Shown piece by piece: positions 17,175 to 25,761 of a stretch of 64,000 nt of DNA. The stretch spans positions 1-64,000 of the forward strand of contig JAGAQJ010000050.1 in assembly GCA_017622845.1 (NCBI GenBank), given 5' to 3'. The DNA is from Lachnospiraceae bacterium. Its GTDB lineage: Bacteria > Bacillota > Clostridia > Lachnospirales > Lachnospiraceae. The position numbers and the translations under genes are program-made. Each line of letters begins with the position of its first letter. The first letter of the stretch is position 1. The notes under the pieces were generated by a model. It was not told the origin of the DNA and searched no databases. It worked only from the letters and a program-made list of their open reading frames with translations.

Positions 17175-18890
17175 TTATACAATGTCTAATCCCTGCATCG
17201 CATCATAACCGGTCTCGCCGGTACGAACCTTCACGGCATCACGCACATCGTATATGAAAATCTTTCCGTCTCCGATATGTCCTGTATAAAGTACCTTTCT
17301 TGCTGTATTGACAACATCCGATACCGGAACCTTTGCAATGACAATCTCAATCCTTACCTTCGGGAGAAGCTGTACATCCACTGCAACACCGCGGTAGTAC
17401 TCGGTAGCGCCCTTCTGAACGCCGCAGCCAAGCACCTGCGTTACGGTCATACCGGTTACTCCGATATCGTTCATCGCCGTCTTCAACTCCTCAAACTTCG
17501 ACTGCTTGCAGATAATATCTACCTTTGTAAGCACGCTTCCGGCATGTGTATCTGCCTGTATGCCTGCCATATTAATCGGAATCGCCTCATCCACAGGAAT
17601 ATCCTTTGTCGCAACGCCAAGCACCTGTGATACGGTATTGGTCATGCTGTCCGGCGTGATAGACGGCAGGAAATCTGCATATGCATTGGAAAGACCATGC
17701 TCTGATGAGTCCAGTCCTTCGATTTCTTCTCTTTTGCTGACTCTTAAGCCGATGGTCTTATCCACAACCTTAAAGGTAATAAACGCCGTAATGCCTACCC
17801 ATATGATAACACTTGCAACGCCAAGGCACTGTACGCCGAGGAATCTGACGCCGCCGCCATAGAATAAACCGGATTCTGTTGCAAACAGACCGGTCATAAT
17901 CGTTCCAAGCGCTCCGCACACACCATGTACGCCGATTGCACCAACCGGGTCGTCAATCTTAAGCTTCGTGTCTATAAATTCAACTGCAAGCGTCACCGCG
18001 ATACCTGCTGCAATACCGATGATTGCTGCACCCGCAGGCGATACCAGGTCGCATCCTGCTGTAATTGCTACAAGACCTGCTAACGCTCCGTTTAAGGTCA
18101 TCGATACGTCCGGCTTCTTATAGCGGAACCATGTAAACAACATTGTTGTGACTGTCGCCATTGCCGCTGAAAGGTTCGTGTTCATGAACACAAGTCCTGC
18201 TGTCTCGGCTGCCGCACCCTCCATGCTCACTGTAGAACCGCCGTTAAATCCAAACCAGCAGAACCACAGGATAAAGACACCGAGCGCTCCGATGGTAATA
18301 TTATGTCCGGGAATCGCTTTTGCCTTCCCATCCTCTGTGTACTTGCCGATACGGGGACCGAGAATCTTCGCACCGACAAGCGCTGCAACACCGCCTACCG
18401 TGTGCACTGCTGCAGAGCCTGCGAAATCATGAAATCCAAGCTGTGACAGCCAGCCGCCGCCCCAAATCCAATGACCTGATATCGGATAGATGAGCAGCGA
18501 TATCACTGCACTGTAGATGCAGTATGCCGAAAACTTCGTTCTCTCAGCCATCGCTCCGCTGACGATTGTAGCCGAAGTCGCGCAAAACACCGTCTGAAAG
18601 ATAACAAATGCCCAGAGAGAAATGCCGTCAGGCAATACCGCGCTGTAATCTCCGTTTATGAAAAAGTCAATGCCTCCAAATACTCCGCTTGCTCCGCCAA
18701 ACATGATTCCAAAACCAAGGAACCAGTAAAGCGGTGTACCAATGCTTAAATCCAGCAGGTTCTTCATAATAATGTTGCCTGCATTTTTTGCTCTGGTGAA
18801 GCCTGCCTCAACCATCGCAAATCCGGCCTGCATGAAAAATACCAATGCCGTACCGAACAATATCCAAATCATATTTACTGATGATATCAT
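17175..18890 (-). CDS. Ammonium channel fused to a C-terminal PII domain
   Basis: 571 aa. Residues about 1-405 form an Amt channel with both pore histidines (GSAAVHTVGG, GAIGVHGVCG). A linker of about 55 residues follows (ending PINMAGIQADTHAGSV), and residues about 462-571 form a full PII domain with T-loop tyrosines (ATEYYRGVAV), LPKVRIEI, TGHIGDGKIF and KVRTGE. The PII gate is thus tethered to its channel. Translational coupling to an amino-acid ABC ATPase (15 nt upstream) and a dehydrogenase (20 nt downstream) is seen. Amt-PII fusions are known in a few bacteria but are uncommon; the channel may act as an ammonium sensor as well as a transporter. Confidence 0.93.
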   Translation of the reverse strand: MISSVNMIWILFGTALVFFMQAGFAMVEAGFTRAKNAGNIIMKNLLDLSIGTPLYWFLGFGIMFGGASGVFGGIDFFINGDYSAVLPDGISLWAFVIFQTVFCATSATIVSGAMAERTKFSAYCIYSAVISLLIYPISGHWIWGGGWLSQLGFHDFAGSAAVHTVGGVAALVGAKILGPRIGKYTEDGKAKAIPGHNITIGALGVFILWFCWFGFNGGSTVSMEGAAAETAGLVFMNTNLSAAMATVTTMLFTWFRYKKPDVSMTLNGALAGLVAITAGCDLVSPAGAAIIGIAAGIAVTLAVEFIDTKLKIDDPVGAIGVHGVCGALGTIMTGLFATESGLFYGGGVRFLGVQCLGVASVIIWVGITAFITFKVVDKTIGLRVSKREEIEGLDSSEHGLSNAYADFLPSITPDSMTNTVSQVLGVATKDIPVDEAIPINMAGIQADTHAGSVLTKVDIICKQSKFEELKTAMNDIGVTGMTVTQVLGCGVQKGATEYYRGVAVDVQLLPKVRIEIVIAKVPVSDVVNTARKVLYTGHIGDGKIFIYDVRDAVKVRTGETGYDAMQGLDIV

Positions 18891-18905
18891 ACGCCATACC
18901 TCGCT

Positions 18906-19667
18906 TTATTCGTCTTTCTGGTTTGTATTTGTAATTCTGCTCAAAAACTGCTGTGTTCTCGGCTCTTTGGGGTTTACGAGAATTTCCTCAGGCGGTCCCT
19001 GCTCTACAACCTTTCCGCCCTCCATAAAGATCACTCTGGTAGCAACCTCCTTGGCAAAAGCAATCTCATGCGTTACCACAATCATCGTGATGCCTGTCTG
19101 CGCTACATTTTTGATTGTGTTCAGTACTTCGCCTACCAGCTCAGGGTCAAGCGCCGAGGTCGGCTCATCAAAGAGAATCACATCCGGATCCAGAATCAAT
19201 GCTCTTGCGATACCTGCTCTCTGCTGCTGTCCGCCGGAAAGCTGTGCCGGATAAAAATCATACCGCTCAGAAAGCCCCACCTTGTTGAGAATATTTTTGC
19301 TCATCTCCTCAGCGTCGCTTTTCTTGAATTTCTTTACAGTCACCAGACCTTCCATAACGTTCTCAAGAATCGTCTTGTTCGCAAACAAATTATAATTCTG
19401 GAACACCATCGCGGTCTTTCTGCGAAGCTCGATGACCTGTGACTTATTATGCTTTTTGGCATCGACCTTAAAATCATTGACGGTGACAGAGCCTTCATCT
19501 GCCGCATCAAGAAAGTTAATCGTGCGGAGCAGTGTCGTTTTTCCGGAACCGGAGGGACCAAGAATTACCACAACCTCTCCTTTTTTGATATCCAAATCCA
19601 CACCCTTTAAAATGTGATTGTCTCCAAATGATTTATGTATGTTTTCAAGCTTTACCATATATTCCAT
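18906..19667 (-). CDS. Polar amino-acid ABC transporter ATPase (GlnQ type)
   Basis: 253-aa ATPase of the HAAT/PAAT importers. Walker [10 protein letters not shown], signature LSGGQQQR, Walker [15 protein letters not shown] and switch His VVTHE are intact. AGGAGG lies upstream of ATG 19667. Works with the two permeases and the lipoprotein encoded upstream. Ligand not identifiable; glutamine, cystine or another polar amino acid is typical. Confidence 0.93.
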   Translation of the reverse strand: MEYMVKLENIHKSFGDNHILKGVDLDIKKGEVVVILGPSGSGKTTLLRTINFLDAADEGSVTVNDFKVDAKKHNKSQVIELRRKTAMVFQNYNLFANKTILENVMEGLVTVKKFKKSDAEEMSKNILNKVGLSERYDFYPAQLSGGQQQRAGIARALILDPDVILFDEPTSALDPELVGEVLNTIKNVAQTGITMIVVTHEIAFAKEVATRVIFMEGGKVVEQGPPEEILVNPKEPRTQQFLSRITNTNQKDE

Positions 19668-19687
19668 AGCCAGTCTCCCTCCTGTTA

Positions 19688-20392
19688 CTATACTGCTGCA
19701 TTTGAGCGGAATCTCTTGAGACGGTTCTCACCCATGCGGAAGCACTTATTAAATATGAAGCTTAAGATTTCGTATATAACGGTTGTCATGACATAAGCCT
19801 CAATAAAGTTTAACTTCGGAATGGACAAGAGGTTCGCCATCGCTGTAATCTCATACACTCCTACGTAATATGCAAGTGAAGTCTCCTTAACAAGACCGAC
19901 AAACAATCCGCCAAGATTGGGCATTGCCGTTGCAAATGCCTGCGGAAAAATAATGCGGAACAACGCCTGCGTCTTTGTCATGCCGATGCTGTAGCACGCC
20001 TCCATCTGTCCCTCATCCACTGCCGATATCGCTGCACGAAATACCTCTGAGGAGTACGCCGCCTGCCCCAGCGTCAATGCAAAAATCGCATATGCCACAG
20101 GCGGTATCGCATTGATGTTAATATTCCAGCCAATGTTCTGTCCATAACTGTAAATTACCGCCGGCATAACATAATATGCTATATACAGCACGATTACTGA
20201 CGGAACGCTTCTCATAAAAGAGATAAACACTGCAAGAATCTGTGAGAGAACCGGTGTTCTATTTTTTCGCACCAGCGCTATGACAAGTCCCAGTATCCAG
20301 CCGATTGCCACCGACACAAATACCATAAGAAGGGTAATTGGTATGGCAGCTAAAATCTGCGGAAACGCTTCTATGATAAATCGAATATCCAT
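19688..20392 (-). CDS. Polar amino-acid ABC transporter permease
   Basis: 234-aa permease of the His/Glu/Gln/Arg family with a BPD_transp_1 domain, about five helices, and the coupling motif [21 protein letters not shown]. It forms a heterodimer with the 20407 permease. Gap to the next permease 14 nt. Confidence 0.92.
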   Translation of the reverse strand: MDIRFIIEAFPQILAAIPITLLMVFVSVAIGWILGLVIALVRKNRTPVLSQILAVFISFMRSVPSVIVLYIAYYVMPAVIYSYGQNIGWNININAIPPVAYAIFALTLGQAAYSSEVFRAAISAVDEGQMEACYSIGMTKTQALFRIIFPQAFATAMPNLGGLFVGLVKETSLAYYVGVYEITAMANLLSIPKLNFIEAYVMTTVIYEILSFIFNKCFRMGENRLKRFRSNAAV

Positions 20393-20406
20393 AATATTTT
20401 CCTCCT

Positions 20407-21111
20407 TTAGCTTGTCGCTTTCTTTCTACCCTTCGTGTACTGCCGCTCTACGAGCTTGCTTCCCTGCTCCAGCACAATGCAGATAATCCAGTAAATAATA
20501 CCACTGGCAATATAGACCTCAAGCTTATTGGCGCCGAAGCTTGCGGCGCTGATTGCCCTTGCTTTTCCGAGGATATCAATGACGCCGATGGTAAACCCAA
20601 GTGATGTTTCCTTAAATAATAAAATAATGTTATTGCCCAGTGTCGGTATCGCAATACCAAACGCCTGCGGAAAAATAATGCGCCGAAAGGCGGTAAAGGG
20701 CTTCATGCCTACACTGTATGCCGCTTCTCTCTGTCCCTTATCGACTGCAAGATACGATGCCCTCATCATCTCAGCCATATTTGCAGAGGTATTGAGCGAC
20801 AGCGTGGCAACGATAAATATGACCTTATTCCAGCCTCCAATGTCAATGCCAAAATTTTTGAGCACCTGCGGAAGTCCCAGATACAGCAGGAAGATTAATA
20901 CCAGCGTCGGAATTCCCCGCATAAATGAGATATAACCTTTACTTATTGCCTTGACAACCTGATTCTTACTAAGTGAACCGACCGTGACTAACGCTCCTAT
21001 TCCAAGACTTATCACAAGTGATATCAGCAGTATCTCCATTGTCAGGGGAAATGCCGCCAGAATTTTTACAATCAATCCCGGGATTGAGGCAAAATCATAT
21101 GTGTAGTTCAT
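20407..21111 (-). CDS. Polar amino-acid ABC transporter permease
   Basis: 234-aa partner permease, with coupling motif KGQREAAYSVGMKPFTAFRRI and FKETSLGFTIGV. It is separated from the binding-protein gene by 154 nt holding a foldback, a common layout that lets the binding protein be made in excess. Confidence 0.92.
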   Translation of the reverse strand: MNYTYDFASIPGLIVKILAAFPLTMEILLISLVISLGIGALVTVGSLSKNQVVKAISKGYISFMRGIPTLVLIFLLYLGLPQVLKNFGIDIGGWNKVIFIVATLSLNTSANMAEMMRASYLAVDKGQREAAYSVGMKPFTAFRRIIFPQAFGIAIPTLGNNIILLFKETSLGFTIGVIDILGKARAISAASFGANKLEVYIASGIIYWIICIVLEQGSKLVERQYTKGRKKATS

Positions 21112-21165
21112 ACACCCTCACTCCTATCTTTTTCATTTTGTCTATGTATTGACACACTTATTTTC

Positions 21166-21272
21166 GAACTAACAGTGCTTGATGTTTTGTTCCTCTGCAT
21201 GGCGGAGCAATGAGGCGGCATCGTCGATTGACGACAACGCAGCAGACGGCAAAGCAAGCAGAACATTAGTTC
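21166..21272 (-). repeat. Intercistronic foldback between binding-protein and permease genes
   Basis: GAACTAA at the 3' end of the binding-protein gene (its TAA is the stop codon) pairs with TTAGTTC about 100 nt further on; GCTTG/CAAGC and a GTCG/CGAC hairpin lie inside. No U-tract. Probably an mRNA 3'-stabilising structure like those after other ABC binding-protein genes. Confidence 0.6.
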
Positions 21273-22150
21273 AGATTTGAGTTATCTACCATGTCAGCAT
21301 ATTTTGTAAAATAATCGTCTCCAAAGTACTTAACAGACAATTCCGAAAGCGTGCCGTCCTCAAGCATTTCCGTCAAGGCTGTGTTGACTGCCTCGCAAAG
21401 CTCCGGCTTGTCCTTCGCAATCATATGGTAAGAGCCTTCCACAATCGCTGTATCCGTAAGCATCAGATTATCCACGCCGATTGCCGGTACCGTCGTTGCA
21501 AACGCAGTCTCATAAGTCAGCGATGCGTCAACGCTTCCGTTGGAAACGCCTCTGTACATATCTGCAATCTCCATATCCGTAACGGCTACAATCTCAAAAG
21601 CTGTCTCCGGATGTGCCTCGTTATATGCAGACAGCAGTGCGTATTCATAAGTTGTAGGCGTGCCGTAAATTGTCTTTCCTCCCATATCTTCTAAGCCTGT
21701 GATGCCGCTGTCTGTCTTAACGCACAGCGCAAGCGGACTATAGAAATAAGATTTCTCAGGGAATAAATATTTTTCCTTCCGTTCATCACTTGGCACTAAC
21801 TGGAAGGAAACCATGTCTGCCGCACCGGAGTCGATTGATACGACTGCTGTATTAAATGCCATTGCCTGAATATCGAACTCATACTGCGGAAGCCTCTCAT
21901 CAATTGCCTTTAAGACATCTACATCATAACCGATTGCATTTCCGTTTTCGTCCAGATAACAGTAGGGAGCAAAGGAATTGCCTGTCGCCACTACAATTTT
22001 CTCAACGCCGTCTGTGCCGGAAGCCTCTGTTCCCTGCTCTGACGAAGCCGTACTGCCGCAGCCTGCCAGCGCTGCCATCATGGAAGCTGTTAATACGATA
22101 CAACCTGTTCTTTTTACCATTTTCTTTGATACATGTAATTTCTTCATCAT
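21266..22150 (-). CDS. Amino-acid-binding lipoprotein of ABC importer
   Basis: 294-aa family-3 solute-binding protein. Signal peptide with lipobox (ALAGCGS) near residue 30, then a Ser/Glu-rich linker and an SBP_bac_3 domain starting GVEKIVVATGNSFAPYCYLDENGNAIGYDVDV, the family's usual opening (here longer motif given only in part: SFAPYCYLDE). First gene of the seven-gene operon to 15053. GAGGAGG precedes the ATG. Confidence 0.92.
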   Translation of the reverse strand: MMKKLHVSKKMVKRTGCIVLTASMMAALAGCGSTASSEQGTEASGTDGVEKIVVATGNSFAPYCYLDENGNAIGYDVDVLKAIDERLPQYEFDIQAMAFNTAVVSIDSGAADMVSFQLVPSDERKEKYLFPEKSYFYSPLALCVKTDSGITGLEDMGGKTIYGTPTTYEYALLSAYNEAHPETAFEIVAVTDMEIADMYRGVSNGSVDASLTYETAFATTVPAIGVDNLMLTDTAIVEGSYHMIAKDKPELCEAVNTALTEMLEDGTLSELSVKYFGDDYFTKYADMVDNSNLN

Positions 22151-22179
22151 AATGTCCTCCTCATATAATCGAACGGCTT

Positions 22180-22271
22180 CTTTCCTGATGCTGATGTCCT
22201 TTACCGGCTCATATGCATAAGGAAAAGGCGCTTGTCCCGGCGGATAATCCGCCTGTACAAACGCCTTTGTT
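22180..22271 (-). promoter_or_regulatory. AAGGCG leader hairpin and distal motif of the importer/AmtB-PII operon
   Basis: Minus strand: GTAAACAAAGGCGTTTGT, an inner GGCGGAT/ATCCGCC hairpin, then ACAAGCGCCUUUUCC. It starts about 35 nt after the -10 box, so it lies in the 5' UTR and has terminator form. The distal motif TATGCATATGAGCCGGTAAAGGA with CAGCA follows directly. The GTAAACAAAGGCGTTT start is identical to that at 1.5 kb. Confidence 0.75.
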
Positions 22272-22307
22272 TACAAGTTCTGTATGTTGTTTTGTTTGAT
22301 AGGTCAC

Positions 22308-22336
22308 AGTATAGCAGTTGAAAATATAAATGGCAA
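22308..22336 (-). promoter_or_regulatory. Promoter of importer/AmtB-PII operon
   Basis: Minus strand TTGCCA, 17 nt, TATACT. AT-rich DNA with a TTATA..TTATA repeat lies upstream, between here and the LysR stop, where a LysR-type activator could bind. Confidence 0.6.
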
Positions 22337-22399
22337 ATTGGTATTTTTTATCAAAACTTATAAATTTTGCTTATATTAGTAATTTTTCTGTCATTTTAA

Positions 22400-23308
22400 C
22401 TAACTTTTAGCATATTTTTCAAAGATTGTGATATATTTTGTACACAAATCACTGAGTCTCGCGCCCCTTCTGGTAATATATCCCAGCTCAATCACTTCAT
22501 CGGAATCATAGGGTACCGCCACCGACTCACCGTTTTGGTGGACGCCATGCTTCCCCTGATAACCGCTGCCTATCGTATAAGCGGTTCCCATAGACATAAT
22601 ATTTGATACGGTCATATTATCCGTCACGATAATCGTCTTTGCTGCTTCATGATCCTCCACCATCTCCTCTGAGAAAAACTGCATGCTGTTTTGTCCCTGA
22701 TAATATTTGATATATGGATAGGGCGCCAAGTCCTCCTTGGTGATTCTCATTTTTCCGGCAAGCGGATGCTTTTGGTTAATATGGACAAACGGCGAACGCT
22801 CCTGCACCAGCGTAAATTCCAGATTCCGCTGTTCAAGCTCCCATGCCATCACCTTATTGTTTCTATTTTTCAGCAGAATCCCAAGCTCACAGGTTCCCTC
22901 CTGAACATACGAAAGCATCTCCTTTGTCTGCACCTCCAGAAACTGTATTTTATAATCGTCAATTGCCGTTATCTCTTTTAAAAGCTTCGCCAGCGCCTCC
23001 GACGCAATCACACAGTGCTGGCAGGCAATGCTCAGAATATTCTGCACACTGACTTCATTCGCATAATAATTCTCGATAAAGCCCATCTGCTCCACGATAG
23101 GCGTTATCTGGCTGACGAGCATTGCTCCCTCCCTGGTCAGGGCAACACTTCCCCTGTTCCTGTCAAATATCTGTATTTTCAGCTCATTTTCCAAATCCTT
23201 TATCGCGCTTGACACATTGGGCTGTGTCACAAAAAGCTCCTTTGCCGCTTTGGAAAATGAATTGTATTTTGCTGTATAGAGAACATATTTCATTTGCTGA
23301 AGATTCAT
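22400..23308 (-). CDS. LysR-type transcriptional regulator
   Basis: 302 aa: N-terminal winged helix-turn-helix (FSKAAKELFVTQPNVSSAIKDLE, residues about 18-40, given in part) and a C-terminal effector-binding domain typical of CysB/CysL-like LysR proteins. It lies just upstream of the amino-acid importer operon and is a natural candidate activator for it. Ligand unknown. The ribosome site is weak. Confidence 0.88.
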   Translation of the reverse strand: MNLQQMKYVLYTAKYNSFSKAAKELFVTQPNVSSAIKDLENELKIQIFDRNRGSVALTREGAMLVSQITPIVEQMGFIENYYANEVSVQNILSIACQHCVIASEALAKLLKEITAIDDYKIQFLEVQTKEMLSYVQEGTCELGILLKNRNNKVMAWELEQRNLEFTLVQERSPFVHINQKHPLAGKMRITKEDLAPYPYIKYYQGQNSMQFFSEEMVEDHEAAKTIIVTDNMTVSNIMSMGTAYTIGSGYQGKHGVHQNGESVAVPYDSDEVIELGYITRRGARLSDLCTKYITIFEKYAKS

Positions 23309-23497
23309 AATTCGTTTGTGTTAATCCTTTCTTTGATTTTTCTGATATTGTTTTATGCATTGTCTTTTCCCTATGAATGAGCATGGCTGAACTGTTACCA
23401 ATATGGCAGTACTGATCAGCAGTAACCGGTTGTGCACTAGCGCATATGATACACAAAGACTAATATGGCAACAACTCATTAACAGGGAGGTTTTATC

Positions 23498-24058
23498 ATG
23501 CAGGAACCCTGCAGCTTCAGCAATTCCACAAAAGATTATCTGTCCAAATTTTATGAAATCCTGGATCAAATGATTCTGGGAATGGAAAGCGCCTGTCTTA
23601 TGAACAGCATCTCCCAAAACTTTATCGCGCAGATGATTCCTCATCACCGGGCAGCTATCCGCATGTCCGAAAATGTTCTGAAATATACTGCAGATACTCC
23701 TGTGCGCAGGATTGCTTCCAATATCATCACGGCACAGACAAAAAGCATCAGCGATATGAGAGCCGTACTTGGAAGCTGTCAGCGTATGACAAATTCCTGT
23801 CAGGATTTGCGTCTGTACCGGCGCGAATTTCAAAATATCGCACATGCCATGTTTTCACAGATGAATACCGCCTACTCTGACAACGATATCAGCGATAATT
23901 TTATGCGGGAAATGATTCCTCATCACCGTGGCGCCATCCGCATGTCCGAAAATGCGCTCCGCTACTGCATCTGTCCCAAGCTTGTACCAATCCTCAACGC
24001 CATCATCACCTCACAGCAGCAGGGCATCCTGGAAATGGAACAGCTTTTGCAATGCTGA
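23498..24058 (+). CDS. Tandem DUF305-like four-helix protein
   Basis: 186 aa made of two copies of a DUF305 half-domain (ferritin-like helical bundle), each with the block QMIPHHRAAIRMSEN (about residues 47-61) or EMIPHHRGAIRMSEN (about 147-161). The paired histidines suggest metal binding, as known for DUF305 proteins. No signal peptide, so unlike many DUF305 proteins it seems cytoplasmic. GGAGG precedes the ATG. Convergent with a MATE gene 17 nt away. Confidence 0.82.
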   Translation: MQEPCSFSNSTKDYLSKFYEILDQMILGMESACLMNSISQNFIAQMIPHHRAAIRMSENVLKYTADTPVRRIASNIITAQTKSISDMRAVLGSCQRMTNSCQDLRLYRREFQNIAHAMFSQMNTAYSDNDISDNFMREMIPHHRGAIRMSENALRYCICPKLVPILNAIITSQQQGILEMEQLLQC

Positions 24059-24075
24059 TGCCTTTGTATGGAAGC

Positions 24076-25431
24076 TTATATCTTAATCTTTGTCCATTTT
24101 CCTGTCTGGAAGCGTATCGATGCAAACAGATATCTTGATATCTGGTCAGCGAGAATGCCAAGCCAGATACCTGCGATTCCCCACCCGAGCACGATGCCGC
24201 ACAGGTAAGAAAATCCCGTCCGGATCAGGGTGACGCTGATGGTTGATGCAACTGCCGTATACGCCGTATCACCGGCTCCCCTAAGACACCCCATATAGAT
24301 AACCTGGGATACCTGAAATAGTACAATGATAATGATAACATGGATAATCTGCACGCCGTATGCCACAATGTTATCTTCTTCAAAAAACAGACGGTAAAGC
24401 GTCTCCCCTCCCAAAAAGTAAATGACCGCCAGCGCTATGGAAATGCACATGCCGATGCGCCTGCATATTCTGCCATACTCCTTTGCCCTGTCAGGAGAAC
24501 CCTCACCGAGGCTTCTTCCGATTAATGCGACTGCCGCCACCTGCATGCCGTCCCCAAAGGAAAAAGTCAGCGAAAGGATATTCATGCCAACCTGATGCGC
24601 CGCCATAGCATCGGTTCCCATGCCTGCTGCCATCATTGCGGTTGACATGAAGCCGACACGCATCAATACCTGTTCGATAAATACGGAATAGCCGACCTTG
24701 ATAATACTGACAAGCGGTGCGGCAGCAGGTTTGATTTTCTCTTTTATAATATATGGTATGCTGACAAAATTATCCTTTTTCAGCAGCGAACAGATACTCA
24801 TAACGCATGCAACCATCGTGCCGAATACCGTGGCAATCGCCGCCCCGCGGATACCAAGCGCCGGAAATCCAAGATTTCCGTTAATCAGCAGGTAATTGCC
24901 GATAATGTTGACAACGTTTGATGTAATATTGGTTCTCATCGCAATAATTGTATTTCCCGCTCCACGCTGCGCCGCGTTGATTCCCATGGAAACGACATTA
25001 AATATCATGCCGCCCATAATAATGCGGAAATATATGACAGCCGTGTCATGTGTGTCCTCCGCCGAGCCGCAGAACCGGATAATCTGATTGGCAAATGTCA
25101 CGCACAGCGTGGATATGACTACGGCAGAAACAAGAATGAACAGAACCGCCGCCAAAAGTATGCGGTTTGCTTCCTTCTTTTTCTGTTCGCCGCGCCGCCT
25201 CGCCACAAGCGCCGATATAGACACATTCATTGCGATAAAAAGAGCCATGCCCATAAATTTCGGCTGCGTTGTGAGTCCTACTGCCGCCACTGCATAAGAA
25301 CCTATGGAGCTTACCATCAGCGAATCGACCATACCCGCAAGGGCTACAAAAAAAGACTCGCACACCGCAGGCCATGCCATGCGCAGTGTTTCCCTGACAT
25401 TCTTACCCCGTACCTTGTCTTCTGTATCCAT
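24076..25431 (-). CDS. MATE family efflux transporter
   Basis: 451-aa MATE exporter with about 12 helices (RMAWPAVCESFFVALAGMVD opens helix 1). The start may be ATG 25431 or TTG 25443, both with AGAGG upstream. It is the third MATE of the window and more distant from the other two. Stands alone, convergent with the DUF305 gene. Substrate unknown. Confidence 0.87.
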   Translation of the reverse strand: MDTEDKVRGKNVRETLRMAWPAVCESFFVALAGMVDSLMVSSIGSYAVAAVGLTTQPKFMGMALFIAMNVSISALVARRRGEQKKKEANRILLAAVLFILVSAVVISTLCVTFANQIIRFCGSAEDTHDTAVIYFRIIMGGMIFNVVSMGINAAQRGAGNTIIAMRTNITSNVVNIIGNYLLINGNLGFPALGIRGAAIATVFGTMVACVMSICSLLKKDNFVSIPYIIKEKIKPAAAPLVSIIKVGYSVFIEQVLMRVGFMSTAMMAAGMGTDAMAAHQVGMNILSLTFSFGDGMQVAAVALIGRSLGEGSPDRAKEYGRICRRIGMCISIALAVIYFLGGETLYRLFFEEDNIVAYGVQIIHVIIIIVLFQVSQVIYMGCLRGAGDTAYTAVASTISVTLIRTGFSYLCGIVLGWGIAGIWLGILADQISRYLFASIRFQTGKWTKIKI

Positions 25432-25704
25432 CGTTTTATTCAACCTCTTTCGCCTCTTTCCATTTTTCCTTCCTCATAGCAACGTTTCTTCTGATGCCTA
25501 TACTTTATTTTAATCAGTTTCAGATTCTTATGCAACCCCTTGGCAGGGTGGCAGCAGACAAGGAGTCCGACCCGGTATCTTATGTAAGCCCTCGCAGCGC
25601 CATTAGGCGATTATTTATTTTATTAAGTATTTCCTGCTTTATTCTTAATTAAATCAACATTTTTCCTTAATTTTTGAATATAAAATGGTTTTGCTGAAAC
25701 TTTA
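25432..25704. other. Intergenic spacer between MATE and gdhA
   Basis: No gene is seen. The left part (25520-25600) is GC-richer with a CCTTGGCAGGGTGGCAGCAGACAAGG segment-like imperfect palindrome; the right part is very AT-rich and leads into the gdhA promoter. Confidence 0.5.
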
Positions 25705-25733
25705 TTGACTTTTTGAAAAAGGAAATCTATGAT
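25705..25733 (+). promoter_or_regulatory. Promoter of glutamate dehydrogenase gene
   Basis: TTGACT, 17 nt, TATGAT. The -10 box covers the upstream in-frame ATG at 25729, which rules that codon out as the start. Confidence 0.7.
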
Positions 25734-25761
25734 TGCAGTCAAAAGAGAGGAGATATGTAAT

